Shown: positions 52,713-61,822 of the stretch, one piece after another
Layout: each line of letters opens with the position of its first letter
Numbering within the stretch: the stretch's first letter is position 1
DNA from: Branchiostoma lanceolatum
Lineage: Eukaryota; Chordata; Leptocardii; Amphioxiformes; Branchiostomatidae
Direction: 5' to 3'
NCBI RefSeq assembly: GCF_035083965.1
Contig: NC_089730.1
Span: 20,656,527 to 20,720,526 of the forward strand
Length of the DNA: 64,000 bases
Position numbers and translations under genes: made by a program
The notes under the pieces: model-generated
Database searches by the model: none
Seen by the model: the letters and a program-made list of their open reading frames with translations, nothing else
What the model was told of the DNA's origin: nothing

Positions 52713-54253
52713 CGCTGTTTGTAATATAAACAGACGGAATACCACCTCGCCTCCAGAAAACTGTTGCCGAGCAAATTGCGCCAATACTACAGACAATATT
52801 CTCCCAATCAATATCTACGGGAGACGTACCTGAGGATTGGAGAACAGCTAACATCGCTCCAATCTTCAAAAAGGGTGACAGAACAATGCCTTCCAACTAT
52901 AGGCCGGTGTCTCTGACATCGGTCTGTGGCAAAGTGCTCGAACACATCGTTCACAGCCACATGATGAAACATCTAGACACCTACGGCATTCTGTCCCCGG
53001 CGCAGCACGGTTTCAGGAAGGGTCTGTCCTGTGAGAGCCAGCTGGTACTCACCCTCCAAGACTTGGCCAAGAATCTTGACCATAACAAACAGGTCGATGC
53101 TGCGGTGCTTGACTTTAGCAAAGCATTTGACACCGTGCCCCACGAGCAGCTGCTGAGCAAGCTCAAGCACTACGGCATTTCTGACCTTCTTCAGTCTTGG
53201 CTTAGGGCCTTCCTAACGGAGAGAACCCAGAGGGTTGTCTTTGACGGCGGAACATCTAAAGCTGTCAGGGTCACCTCTGGAGTTCCACAGGGTACAGTGT
53301 TAGGCCCTCTACTCTTCCTACTGTACATTAATGACCTCCCCAACTCCGTAGATTCACATGTTCGATTATTTGCCGACGATTGCTTGATTTATCGAACCAT
53401 CAGCAAGCCCTCTGACGCTCAAGCTCTACAGTCCGATCTCGATGCGTTATCAGAATGGCAAAATCGTTGGCTCATGTCGTTCAACCCCTCTAAATGTCAC
53501 ATCCTTCATATCACCCGTAAGAAGCATCCCACCCTAACCCAGTACTCCCTCTGTGGAGAAGCCCTTACCGGTGTTAAGTCCCACCCCTATCTTGGAGTAC
53601 AACTGTCCGACGATTTGCGGTGGGACACCCATATCAACCACGCCACTAGCAAAGCCGGTCGTGTTCTGGGGGTCATTCGGCGCAATTTGACCCATTGTCC
53701 ATCTAGGGTCAAGGCCACTTGCTACAAAGCGCTGGTGCGGCCTCACTTGGAATATAGTGCCATCGTCTGGGACCCGTACACCACCAAAGGGATACAGGCG
53801 GTGGAGGCCGTCCAGCGCAGGGCCGCCCGCGTGACCCTTAATGACTATCGGCGGACTAGCAGCGTGACACAAATGCTCAACGACCTGCAGTGGCCCCTTC
53901 TCTCTGAAAGGAGGAGGAACGCCCGCCTCACCTTCTTCTACAAACTTGTTAATAACCACATTAATATAGACACTTACAGTTTGCTGACACCAGCCCAGGG
54001 GCGGACCCGGGGGAGCCACGACCTCAAGTTTCACACCATCCACGCTAGAACTGACACATACAAACACTCCTTCTTTCCCCGTACCATCCCTCAGTGGAAC
54101 ACCCTGCCTGGCACGGTTGCGACGGCTCCCACCGTTGAGTCGTTCCGTGCCAGGCTGGAGGCCTGCCCGCCTTAGCCCGGGACCTCAACTCCCCCCCTAC
54201 TATGCCCCTGAAGGGGTTATTTGGGGGAAACAACAATGTAGATGTAGATGTAG
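52713..54253 (+). mobile_element. 5'-truncated LINE (CR1/jockey-like), with target duplication
   Basis: Flanked by ATATTA (52707-52712 and 54254-54259). The empty site is visible at 27335, 30508 and 45715. It ends in a (TGTAGA)n tail (about 54233-54253), typical of CR1/L2/Crack-type elements. The 5' part, including the endonuclease, is missing. Confidence 0.9.
52730..54175 (+). CDS. LINE reverse transcriptase, C-terminal part
   Basis: The frame is open from the truncation point to TAG at 54175. It begins in the region before RT motif 1 (EDWRTANIAPIFKKGDR, NYRPVSLTSVCGKVLE). RT motifs follow: GFRKGLSCESQL, AVLDFSKAFDTVPH, SGVPQGTVLGPLLFLLYIND and the FADDCLIY active site. The C-terminal domain ends SFFPRTIPQWNTLPG. 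The truncated protein lacks the endonuclease. The open frame suggests a recent insertion. It lies in the ZNF-12 3' flank, opposite in orientation to the ZNF genes. Confidence 0.9.
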   Translation, partial: TDGIPPRLQKTVAEQIAPILQTIFSQSISTGDVPEDWRTANIAPIFKKGDRTMPSNYRPVSLTSVCGKVLEHIVHSHMMKHLDTYGILSPAQHGFRKGLSCESQLVLTLQDLAKNLDHNKQVDAAVLDFSKAFDTVPHEQLLSKLKHYGISDLLQSWLRAFLTERTQRVVFDGGTSKAVRVTSGVPQGTVLGPLLFLLYINDLPNSVDSHVRLFADDCLIYRTISKPSDAQALQSDLDALSEWQNRWLMSFNPSKCHILHITRKKHPTLTQYSLCGEALTGVKSHPYLGVQLSDDLRWDTHINHATSKAGRVLGVIRRNLTHCPSRVKATCYKALVRPHLEYSAIVWDPYTTKGIQAVEAVQRRAARVTLNDYRRTSSVTQMLNDLQWPLLSERRRNARLTFFYKLVNNHINIDTYSLLTPAQGRTRGSHDLKFHTIHARTDTYKHSFFPRTIPQWNTLPGTVATAPTVESFRARLEACPP

Positions 54254-55195
54254 ATATTAGTTGTGGAATAAAATAGGCTACATAACTAAAGACACAATGC
54301 TACAAAAAGACACTACGACTATCATTCAATAACGACATGGAGAAAATTCAAACTTCAGTGGTGGTTCAATATATCTACATTGGTGGAGCATATTATATAC
54401 ATTTATAATATACAAACTCGGGTCATTTTACTAGTATGCTGTGATAGGCGGCAAACTATAGGCGGAGTACCTTTGTGCTGTAAAGTATTCGTAGTGGTCA
54501 AAGGTTTTTCTAATTTTTTTTTGTTTCCTCCTTCTTCAATTCTTGACTGTCTTTACATTTCAAAAGTGTCTTCAATAGTATCTTGTCATGGTCATTGCCT
54601 TAGCCAAGCCTCCACCAAAGTCAACACCATAAATGTCAGTAGCAGACTGAAGTCTGACTGTTAACGTTAGCCATGATAATAGAAATAATTATAATGATTA
54701 TAATCAAAATAAAAAAATTACTGTACAACAATTGTACAATGTATAAAGTATGTCATCTACTGATACATAACTACGGTTTCAAAAGGCTAATCTACATGAT
54801 GAAAGAGTTGGCTGAATTCATCAGTGCGTCATCATATAGTACAGCTTCCCTCTTCAACTATCTTTCCATGCTTAACAAAGTGTTAAAGTTGTCAGCCTTC
54901 CATGATTGTTTTGCTAAAAAAAGTCTTATCTCAGGTCGTACAGTGACGAACGTTTCACGTTTGCAGGGTCTCTTTGTAATGTGTAAGCCTTCCATTATTG
55001 TTTTGCTAAAAGACTCTAATGTAAAGTCGAACAGTCACGAACTTTTCATGTTTGTAGGGTCTCTTTCCAGTACGTTTCTTCCTACGTGGGTGTAGATTAT
55101 ACGAGTTTCCAGTCCTTTACCCGCACATGTAGGGTTTCTCTCAAGTGTGTTTAGCCATCTGTTGGTTTAAACAGTTTTTTTGTGGTGCAAAATAG
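54254..55195. repeat. 3' flank of ZNF-12 with decayed finger tail
   Basis: Type 1 flank as at 27350-28190. The last 200 bp repeat the worn finger tail, part of it twice ('CTTCCATTATTGTTTTGC' near 54988 echoes 54897). No gene. Confidence 0.6.
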
Positions 55196-56194
55196 TCACG
55201 AGTGTGTAGCCACGTGTTTGTTTAAATCACCTTTTCGAACAGTGGAATAATCACACTGGTCGCATTTGTAGCGCTTGTCACCTGTATGCATTCTCATATG
55301 TTCGGATAGGTTCCACCTGTAAGCCGTCCTAAACCCGCACTCTCCACACATGTAGGGTTTGTCTCCGGTGTGTTTAGCCATGACGTGTCGGTCCAAATAA
55401 CCTTTCGCGGCAGCAGAGTAGTTACACTGGTCACATTTGTAGGGTTTCTCCCCTGTATGCTTTTTCATATGAAGGTCTAAACTGCCTTTCTGAGCAGCAG
55501 AATAGTTACACTGGTTACATTTGTAGGGTTTCTCACCTGTATGTGTTCTCATATGGTAGTCTAAAGTCGCTTTCTGCGAAGCAGAATAGTCACACTGGTT
55601 ACATCTGTAGGGTTTATCACCTGTATGACGCCTCATATGTACTGTCAGACGAAATCTGTATTCCGTCCTGTACCCGCACTCGCCACACATGTAGGGTTTT
55701 TCTCCAGTATGTTTAGCCATGTGTTGGCCCAGATGGCCTTTGTGTGCACTAGAATAGTCACATTGGTCACATTTGTAGGGTTTCTCTCCTGTATGCTTGC
55801 TAATATGGTTGTCTAACGTGCTTTTTTTTGCAGCAGAATAGTCACAATGGTCACATTTGTAGGGTCTCTCCCCTGTATGTGTTCTCATATGTTTGGTTAG
55901 CTGAGACTTGTAAGCCACCCTGAAACCGCACACCTCGCAACTGTAGGATTTATCCAAAGCATTTTGTGCTATTGTACTGTCCATCTGTCCTGTTCGAGTT
56001 TGCGCGTATAGTTGTGATGAGTCGTCGATCTGGTGTGGGGGAGGCTTAAAACCGCCCGTCTCTTCTGACAGAATCTCACTCTCCTTGCCCTGTTGTCCTG
56101 TCGTGACAGTCTCGTTCCCTCTGCTGTTTGTCTCGTTCCCAGGATGCCCGGTGGGCCGTTCTTCAAGGGGAAACCCACCGCTTGGCTCGTCCAT
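55196..56194 (-). CDS. C2H2 zinc-finger protein ZNF-12, class B (332 aa)
   Basis: The start is MDEPSGGFPLEE at 56194. The class B box (TGHPGNETNSRGNE, GQQGKESEILSEETGG) is followed by nine regular fingers from CEVCGFRVAYKSQL to CDQCDYSTVRKGDLNKHVATH. Fingers 2-4 match the ZNF-9/11 set; fingers 5-9 match ZNF-5. It keeps intact the finger (CDQCNYSAAAKGYL) that is broken in ZNF-9. Confidence 0.9.
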   Translation of the reverse strand: MDEPSGGFPLEERPTGHPGNETNSRGNETVTTGQQGKESEILSEETGGFKPPPHQIDDSSQLYAQTRTGQMDSTIAQNALDKSYSCEVCGFRVAYKSQLTKHMRTHTGERPYKCDHCDYSAAKKSTLDNHISKHTGEKPYKCDQCDYSSAHKGHLGQHMAKHTGEKPYMCGECGYRTEYRFRLTVHMRRHTGDKPYRCNQCDYSASQKATLDYHMRTHTGEKPYKCNQCNYSAAQKGSLDLHMKKHTGEKPYKCDQCNYSAAAKGYLDRHVMAKHTGDKPYMCGECGFRTAYRWNLSEHMRMHTGDKRYKCDQCDYSTVRKGDLNKHVATHS

Positions 56195-56570
56195 TTCCAA
56201 CACTAGAACATTTGATAGACATTTCAGTACATTATGTGTATCTATAATGGGTTATAATTCATGTATTGTGTAGCTTGCCGTACAATTCAGCACTCAGGCT
56301 GCCAACAAGCTTTTTATTCCCTTTGTGTGAAATAAACCTTCTACTTCTACATCAATTTCATCGTTAATATTGTCTATCAAATTTACAGCAAGTAATGTCT
56401 GTATTATTACGTATAACAACATTTAAACATCATCACGTCACACTCCTACTAGTATATGCCCCCTCTCCCTTTCTAAGCCGATCCAAGATGATCATTAACA
56501 CATTCAAACATGCCGCCATGTTAGCTTCAAGTGAACCCCGGAACTCTTACCTGTCTGTTTGGAATGTTAC

Positions 56571-56709
56571 CTGGTTGATGCAGCGTGAAAGTCAGATGAA
56601 ATTTGCCTCAAATCAGACAACCAAATTTCTCCTCGCCGAGCTCAAAATGGCGGACAGAAGCTTAAGAACAAAGCTACTTGGATTAAAGGTCAAAGGTTGA
56701 ACACCTGAT
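56571..56709 (-). promoter_or_regulatory. ZNF-12 exon 1 and promoter module
   Basis: CAAAATGGCGGAC (56643-56655), DR1-like AGGTCAAAGGTTG (56697-56709), donor at 56571. The big foldback element inserted only 26 bp upstream of this DR1 box. Confidence 0.55.
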
Positions 56710-56735
56710 TACCAAAGTTGAAGACGGGTCACAAT

Positions 56736-57578
56736 CAGGAGGAGATTTGATACCATCCCATGATTCCTCAATACACATCCAGTAATACACACCCACAGAT
56801 GGCTGACTGTGGGCAAGAAGCATATAGACTTGTCATGTTGCCTTTGATATTGCAGCAACAGGTACAATTTGAGCATTAGATTTTCTTCTCTTGAACTGTC
56901 AAAAGACTAAAGTAGTCCATGAGACTGTCTGACCTTTGTAATTTGTGCACAACTTTCTAAATTGTGTCACAAACTCCTACGGACCATTGTACAAATATTC
57001 ACCACAAATTCTGTGTCCAAACTTGACCAAACTACAGTGTTTTTCTGAAAATACTGTTGATTGATGATATCATACTACTTGTGCATCAGAAAAACCAAAA
57101 TGCACCAAAAAGCACTCATGGGAAAGAACAGAAAATTATGTTTGTCTACAATTATTACAAAAACAATATCAAATATGATTTTCTGTACTTTCCCACGGGT
57201 GCTTTTTGGTGCATTTTGGTTTTTCTGATGCACAAGCAGTATAGTATCATCAATCAACAGTGTTTTCAGAAAAACACTGCAGTTTGGTCAAGTTTGGACA
57301 CAGAATTTGTGGTGTATATTTGTACAATGGTCTGCAAGTGTTTGTGACACAATTTAGAAAGTTGTGCACAAATTACAAAGGTCAGACAGTCTCATGGACT
57401 ACTTAAGTCTTTTGACAGTTCAAGAGAAGAAAATCTAATGCTCAAATTGTACCGGTTGCTGCAATATCAAAAGCAACATGACAAGTCTATATGCTTCTTG
57501 CTCACAGTCAGCCATCTGTGGGTGTGTATTACTGGATGTGTATTGAGGGTTCATGGGATGGTATCATTTCCCCCCCTG
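56736..57578. mobile_element. Giant foldback element, 843 bp, 9 bp target duplication
   Basis: Two arms of about 390 bp pair almost throughout, around a centre near 57155. The ends are CAGGAGGAGATTTGATACC and the complement of CAGGGGGGGAAATGATACC. Flanks carry GGTCACAAT on both sides (56727-56735 and 57579-57587). The empty site is at 38436 and 41498 (GGTCACAGT). A 9 bp duplication fits Mutator-like or related foldback families. No ORF of note. Confidence 0.9.
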
Positions 57579-57587
57579 GGTCACAAT

Positions 57588-58937
57588 ACAACCGCCGCCA
57601 AGTTACTGATTGCATTCTCCTGCATAAGCGTAAACTACGGTGTACTAAAAACCTTTGACAATGCCTTCTTCATCGTAAATTACGGTTTATTTGACATTCT
57701 TTGACTAAAACAGTATGCTGTGACAGTAGGCCTAAAATAAACTTCTAATTAAACGGGGAAGTTGTGCTCTTTCTTAAAAAAAATATGACATGTATGTCAA
57801 TAGACTATATGGGTGTAGCTACTTGAAAAAGCATCGTGCTTTACCTAAATTGAGGATGACTGCTTTACTTTACTTTCTACTTTACAAGCAAACGAAAAAA
57901 CGCTATGTTTAGTCTTCAGTCTGTGGTTTGACAATTTAAATTTTCCCCATAACTACACATGAGAGTCCTAGACTATCTTCAATCCGAATACAATGGGAGG
58001 AACAGATCAGCAAAATTCCAGGAAAAGATTCATATATTCAAGGATTCAAAATTGTCAAACGATACAGAATGACCAAGATAATTATAGCTATTACAAATAC
58101 AATACAATCTGCACCTTTCAGTCTTTTAGCTATGATGATGATGAGTCTTTTAACCTACCTTACGCTCAATTTTCATCTTCCAAATCAGCCCTTCCAAAGT
58201 TGTATCAAAGCGTCTAATTGTGTCTATATTTGCAACTTGATAATGTCGTCCTCGCAGCTAAATTAGCTTTCATAACTGTGTGTCTTGTCTAGAAATATGG
58301 CTAGTAATACAAGGTGGTGTTTATTTGCTAGTCTAATAAACAAGTATAGACTGGGAACTGTACATGTCACTTACAGTCGACGAATCGCATTACCAAGCAC
58401 AATATCACAAGCAAGTGTTGTCAGTGCTTTATTTTCAAGGTTAGGTGAAGATAATGTCTTTATATACAACCATACTTCAATTCTTGACCGTCTTTACATT
58501 TTAAAAGTGTTTTCAATAGTATCTTGTCATGGTCATTGCCTTAGCCAAGCCTCCACCAAAGTCAACACCATAATTGTCAGTAGCAGACTGAAGTCTGACT
58601 GTTAACGTTAGCCATGGTAATAAACATAATTATGATAATGATAATAATAAAAAAAACTTTACTGTACAACAATTGTACAATGTATAAAGTATGGCATCTA
58701 CTGATACAATAACTACGGTTTCATCAGGCTAATCTACCTAATACAAGAGTTGGCTGAATTCCTCAGTGCGTCATCCTATAGTACAACTTTCCTCTTTAAC
58801 TTATCTTTCCAGGGTTGACAAAGTGTTAAAGTTGTTAGCCTTCCACGATAGTTTTGCTAAAAAGTCTTATGTTAAGTCGAATTCAGCAGAAAAGTCGCAC
58901 TGGTCACTTTTATAGGGTTTCTCGTCTGTATGAGTTC
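57588..58937. repeat. 3' flank of ZNF-13 (type 2 flank)
   Basis: Follows the ZNF-7/8 unit with indels. 57660-57780 is the junction region; 58850-58937 holds the shared out-of-frame finger remains. No gene. Confidence 0.6.
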
Positions 58938-60281
58938 TCATATGTACTGTAAAGGTTGCTCTGTAAGCTGTCCTGTAACCGCACTCCCCGCACATGCAGG
59001 GGTTTCTCTGGTATGTTTAAGAATGTGACGTTTAAAATCCTTTCCCCGTGCCGAAGAATATTCACACTGGCTACATTTGAACGGTTTCTCACCTGTATGA
59101 GTTCTCATATGTTCGGATAGATTACGTTTTGTAGTCGTTCTGAACCAACACTCTCCACACATGTAGGGTTTTTCTCCACTGTGTTTAAGGACGTGTACGT
59201 CTAAATTACCTTTTTGTGCAGCAGAATAGTCACACTGGTCACATTTATAGGGTTTAACTTTAACACCTGAATGTGTTCTCATATGCACGGATAGGTGAGA
59301 ACTGTCGGCCGTCCTGTACCCGCACTCTCCACACATGTAGGGTTTGTCTCCAGTGTGTGTAGCCATGTGTCGGTCTAAACTGCCTTTTAATGCAGCAGAG
59401 TAGTTACACTGGTCACATTTGTAGGGTTTCTCCCCTGTATGCTTTTTCATATGAAGGTCTAAACTGCCTTTCTGAGCAGCAGAATAGTTACACTGGTTAC
59501 ATTTGTAGGGTTTCTCACCTGTATGTGTTCTCATATGGTAGTCTAAAGTCGCTTTCTGCGAAGCAGAATAGTCACATTGGTTACATCTGTAGGGTTTCTC
59601 ACCTGTATGCGTTCTCATATGGTTGTCTAAAGTGCCTTTCCGTGCAGCAGAATAGTCGCACTGGTCACATTTGTAGGGCTTCTCACCTCTATGGGTTCTC
59701 ATATGTCGAGATATAGCAGACCTGCTAGCCGTCCTGTACCCGCACTCTCCGCACATGTAGGGTTTTTCACCAGTGTGCGTAGCCATGTGTTGGTGTAAAG
59801 TGCGTTTCAGTGCAGCAGAATAGTCACACTGTTTACATTTGTAGGGCTTCTGTCCTTTATGTTTTCCCTTATGGCGATCTAAACTGCCTTTCTGTGACGC
59901 AGAATAGTCACACTGGTCACACATGTAGGGCTTTTCACCAGTGTGCGTAGCCATGTGTTGGTCTATAGAGCATTTCTGTGCAGCAGAATAGTCACATAGG
60001 TCACATTTGTAGGGTTTCTCACCTGTATGCTTCCTCATGTGTTTGGTTAGCTGAGACTTGTAAGCCACCATGTAACCACACACCTCGCAACTGCAGGATG
60101 CATCCAAAGCATCTTGTGCTATTATACTGTCCATCTGTCCTGTTGTTTGCGCGTATAGAATCCCAATCTCCTTATCCTGTTGTTCTCTCGCGCCCGTCTC
60201 GTTCACCCTGCTGTTAGTCTCGTTCCCAGGATACCCACTTGGCCGTTCTTCAAGAGGAAACCCATCGCTTGGCAGGTCCAT
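58938..60281 (-). CDS. C2H2 zinc-finger protein ZNF-13, class B (447 aa)
   Basis: The start is MDLPSDGFPLEE at 60281; upstream in-frame codons belong to the intron. Thirteen fingers, nearly the same as ZNF-10. Differences include VKVKPYKC (two extra residues in a linker), SASQKATL for SASQIATL, DYHMRTH for DYHKRTH and KDFKRH for KDLKRH. It ends in the shared out-of-frame tail. It is the closest paralog of ZNF-10, about 11.5 kb away, so duplications here are not only between neighbours. Confidence 0.9.
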   Translation of the reverse strand: MDLPSDGFPLEERPSGYPGNETNSRVNETGAREQQDKEIGILYAQTTGQMDSIIAQDALDASCSCEVCGYMVAYKSQLTKHMRKHTGEKPYKCDLCDYSAAQKCSIDQHMATHTGEKPYMCDQCDYSASQKGSLDRHKGKHKGQKPYKCKQCDYSAALKRTLHQHMATHTGEKPYMCGECGYRTASRSAISRHMRTHRGEKPYKCDQCDYSAARKGTLDNHMRTHTGEKPYRCNQCDYSASQKATLDYHMRTHTGEKPYKCNQCNYSAAQKGSLDLHMKKHTGEKPYKCDQCNYSAALKGSLDRHMATHTGDKPYMCGECGYRTADSSHLSVHMRTHSGVKVKPYKCDQCDYSAAQKGNLDVHVLKHSGEKPYMCGECWFRTTTKRNLSEHMRTHTGEKPFKCSQCEYSSARGKDFKRHILKHTRETPACAGSAVTGQLTEQPLQYI

Positions 60282-60792
60282 GCCCAACACTAAACAACCA
60301 ATTGATCGACAGCTCAGTACATAATATGTACATATAATGATAAAATAAAACAAAATCATGTATTGTGTAGCTAGCTGTACAATTCGGCACTCGGGCTGCA
60401 AACAAGCGGTTAGTTACCTTTGTGGAAAATAAACCAGTCTACTACTACTGTTTCAGACGAGTATAATTTCCTCGTCTGTCCTTCAAATTATGCAGCAAGT
60501 AGTCTGCATGATTATCTCCAACTCTACAAAGGTCAGAACCCCCTCCCAACAGAGACTGAACTAGTCTGATCATTCTAAAATAAACTAAAATATTTCTACC
60601 GCAGTATACTGAAGACGCGACCTACAGTTTTATTAGTCGCTTCCATCCATTCTGTACCATCACGTCAAACTCCTATATGCCCCCCTCCCCCATTGTAGGC
60701 CGACGCAAGATGCTCATTAACACATTCAAACTGGCCGCCATGTTAGGTTCCGGTGACCCCCAGAACTCTTACCTGTCTGTTTGGAATGTTAC

Positions 60793-60915
60793 CTGGTTGA
60801 TGCAGCGTTAAAGTCAGATGAAATTTGTCTCAAATCAGACAACCAAATATCTCCTCGCCGAGCTCAAAATGGCGGACAGAAGAACAAAACTACAAGGTGT
60901 AAAGGTCAAAGGTTA
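60793..60915 (-). promoter_or_regulatory. ZNF-13 exon 1 and promoter module
   Basis: CAAAATGGCGGAC (60864-60876) and DR1 AGGTCAAAGGTTA (60903-60915). Confidence 0.55.
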
Positions 60916-61822
60916 CACACCTGATTACCGACTTTGAAGACGGGTCACAGTATAACTGCCGCCAAGTTACTTATTACATTCTCCTGCATAAGCGTAAGAT
61001 AAGGGTTACTAAAAAAACCTTTGACAATGCCTTCTTCATCGTAAATTACGGTTCATTTGACATATTTTGACCAGGAAAAAGGCAATAAACATCTGTTGGT
61101 GTGTGTAAGTCGTGTTTTATTCAAAAGTATCTTGCATACAACAAGAGCACAAAGGCACAACGCTACTTGAAAGGGCAGAACAATGCTCAAATTTCAAAAC
61201 GTTTGAATTAACATCAACTTTAACAAAAATAAAGCTGCTGCTGCTATGTCAAAAATTAAATAAGTTCTGGAACAAAACAGGCTACAGTACGGAAGATGTC
61301 ATGCTAAATCTAAGACTATTATTCAACAACGACATGGAGGGAACTTCAGTGGTGGTTCAACATATCTACATTAATATACACACCCGGAGCACTTCACTAG
61401 TATGCTGGGATAGGCGGCAAACTAGAGTCCATTTCTGCTCGAAGTATTTGCAGTGGTCCAATATTCTTCAGGTTTCTTTACCAGTAGTGAAGTTGTCAGC
61501 ACTTCAGTCCTGAAAGCCTCTGGTCTTTCCTTCCAACGTTTGTATACACGATCAGCTGTCCTGTTGTACCCGGAAGGGTCGGTTGAATCTATATTTCCAA
61601 CCAGATGGATGGTCAAACTGGTTACAATTTCTGCTAGCTGTTTTACAATGGTTACTTAATTCCATATGTCCGAATTGGTGGTCAGTCACTTTTTACATAT
61701 GTACTACATGTGTAGTAGGGTGCCAGCGTGCTTAGAATGAACCCACACAAAGGGTTGTGTGCATTCTTGTGTTGATTCAAATAGCATTTCCTTTCAACAG
61801 AATTGCCGCAGCGGATATATTT
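60916..61822 (-). pseudogene. 3' flank and decayed finger tail of ZNF-14
   Basis: 60960-61400 is a diverged type 1 flank. From about 61420 to 61822 the minus strand keeps worn finger phrases (SGYNRTADRVYKR, and a linker-like AAATGC...AGGAAATG), showing that ZNF-14 once extended further. Confidence 0.5.

Noticed and set aside
53534-54067. Minus-strand frame inside the LINE
   Set aside because: It is a shadow of the reverse transcriptase frame, with no family features.
57057-57347. Small protein genes in the foldback element
   Set aside because: Nearly the same peptide appears on both strands because the DNA is one inverted repeat; not evidence of coding.
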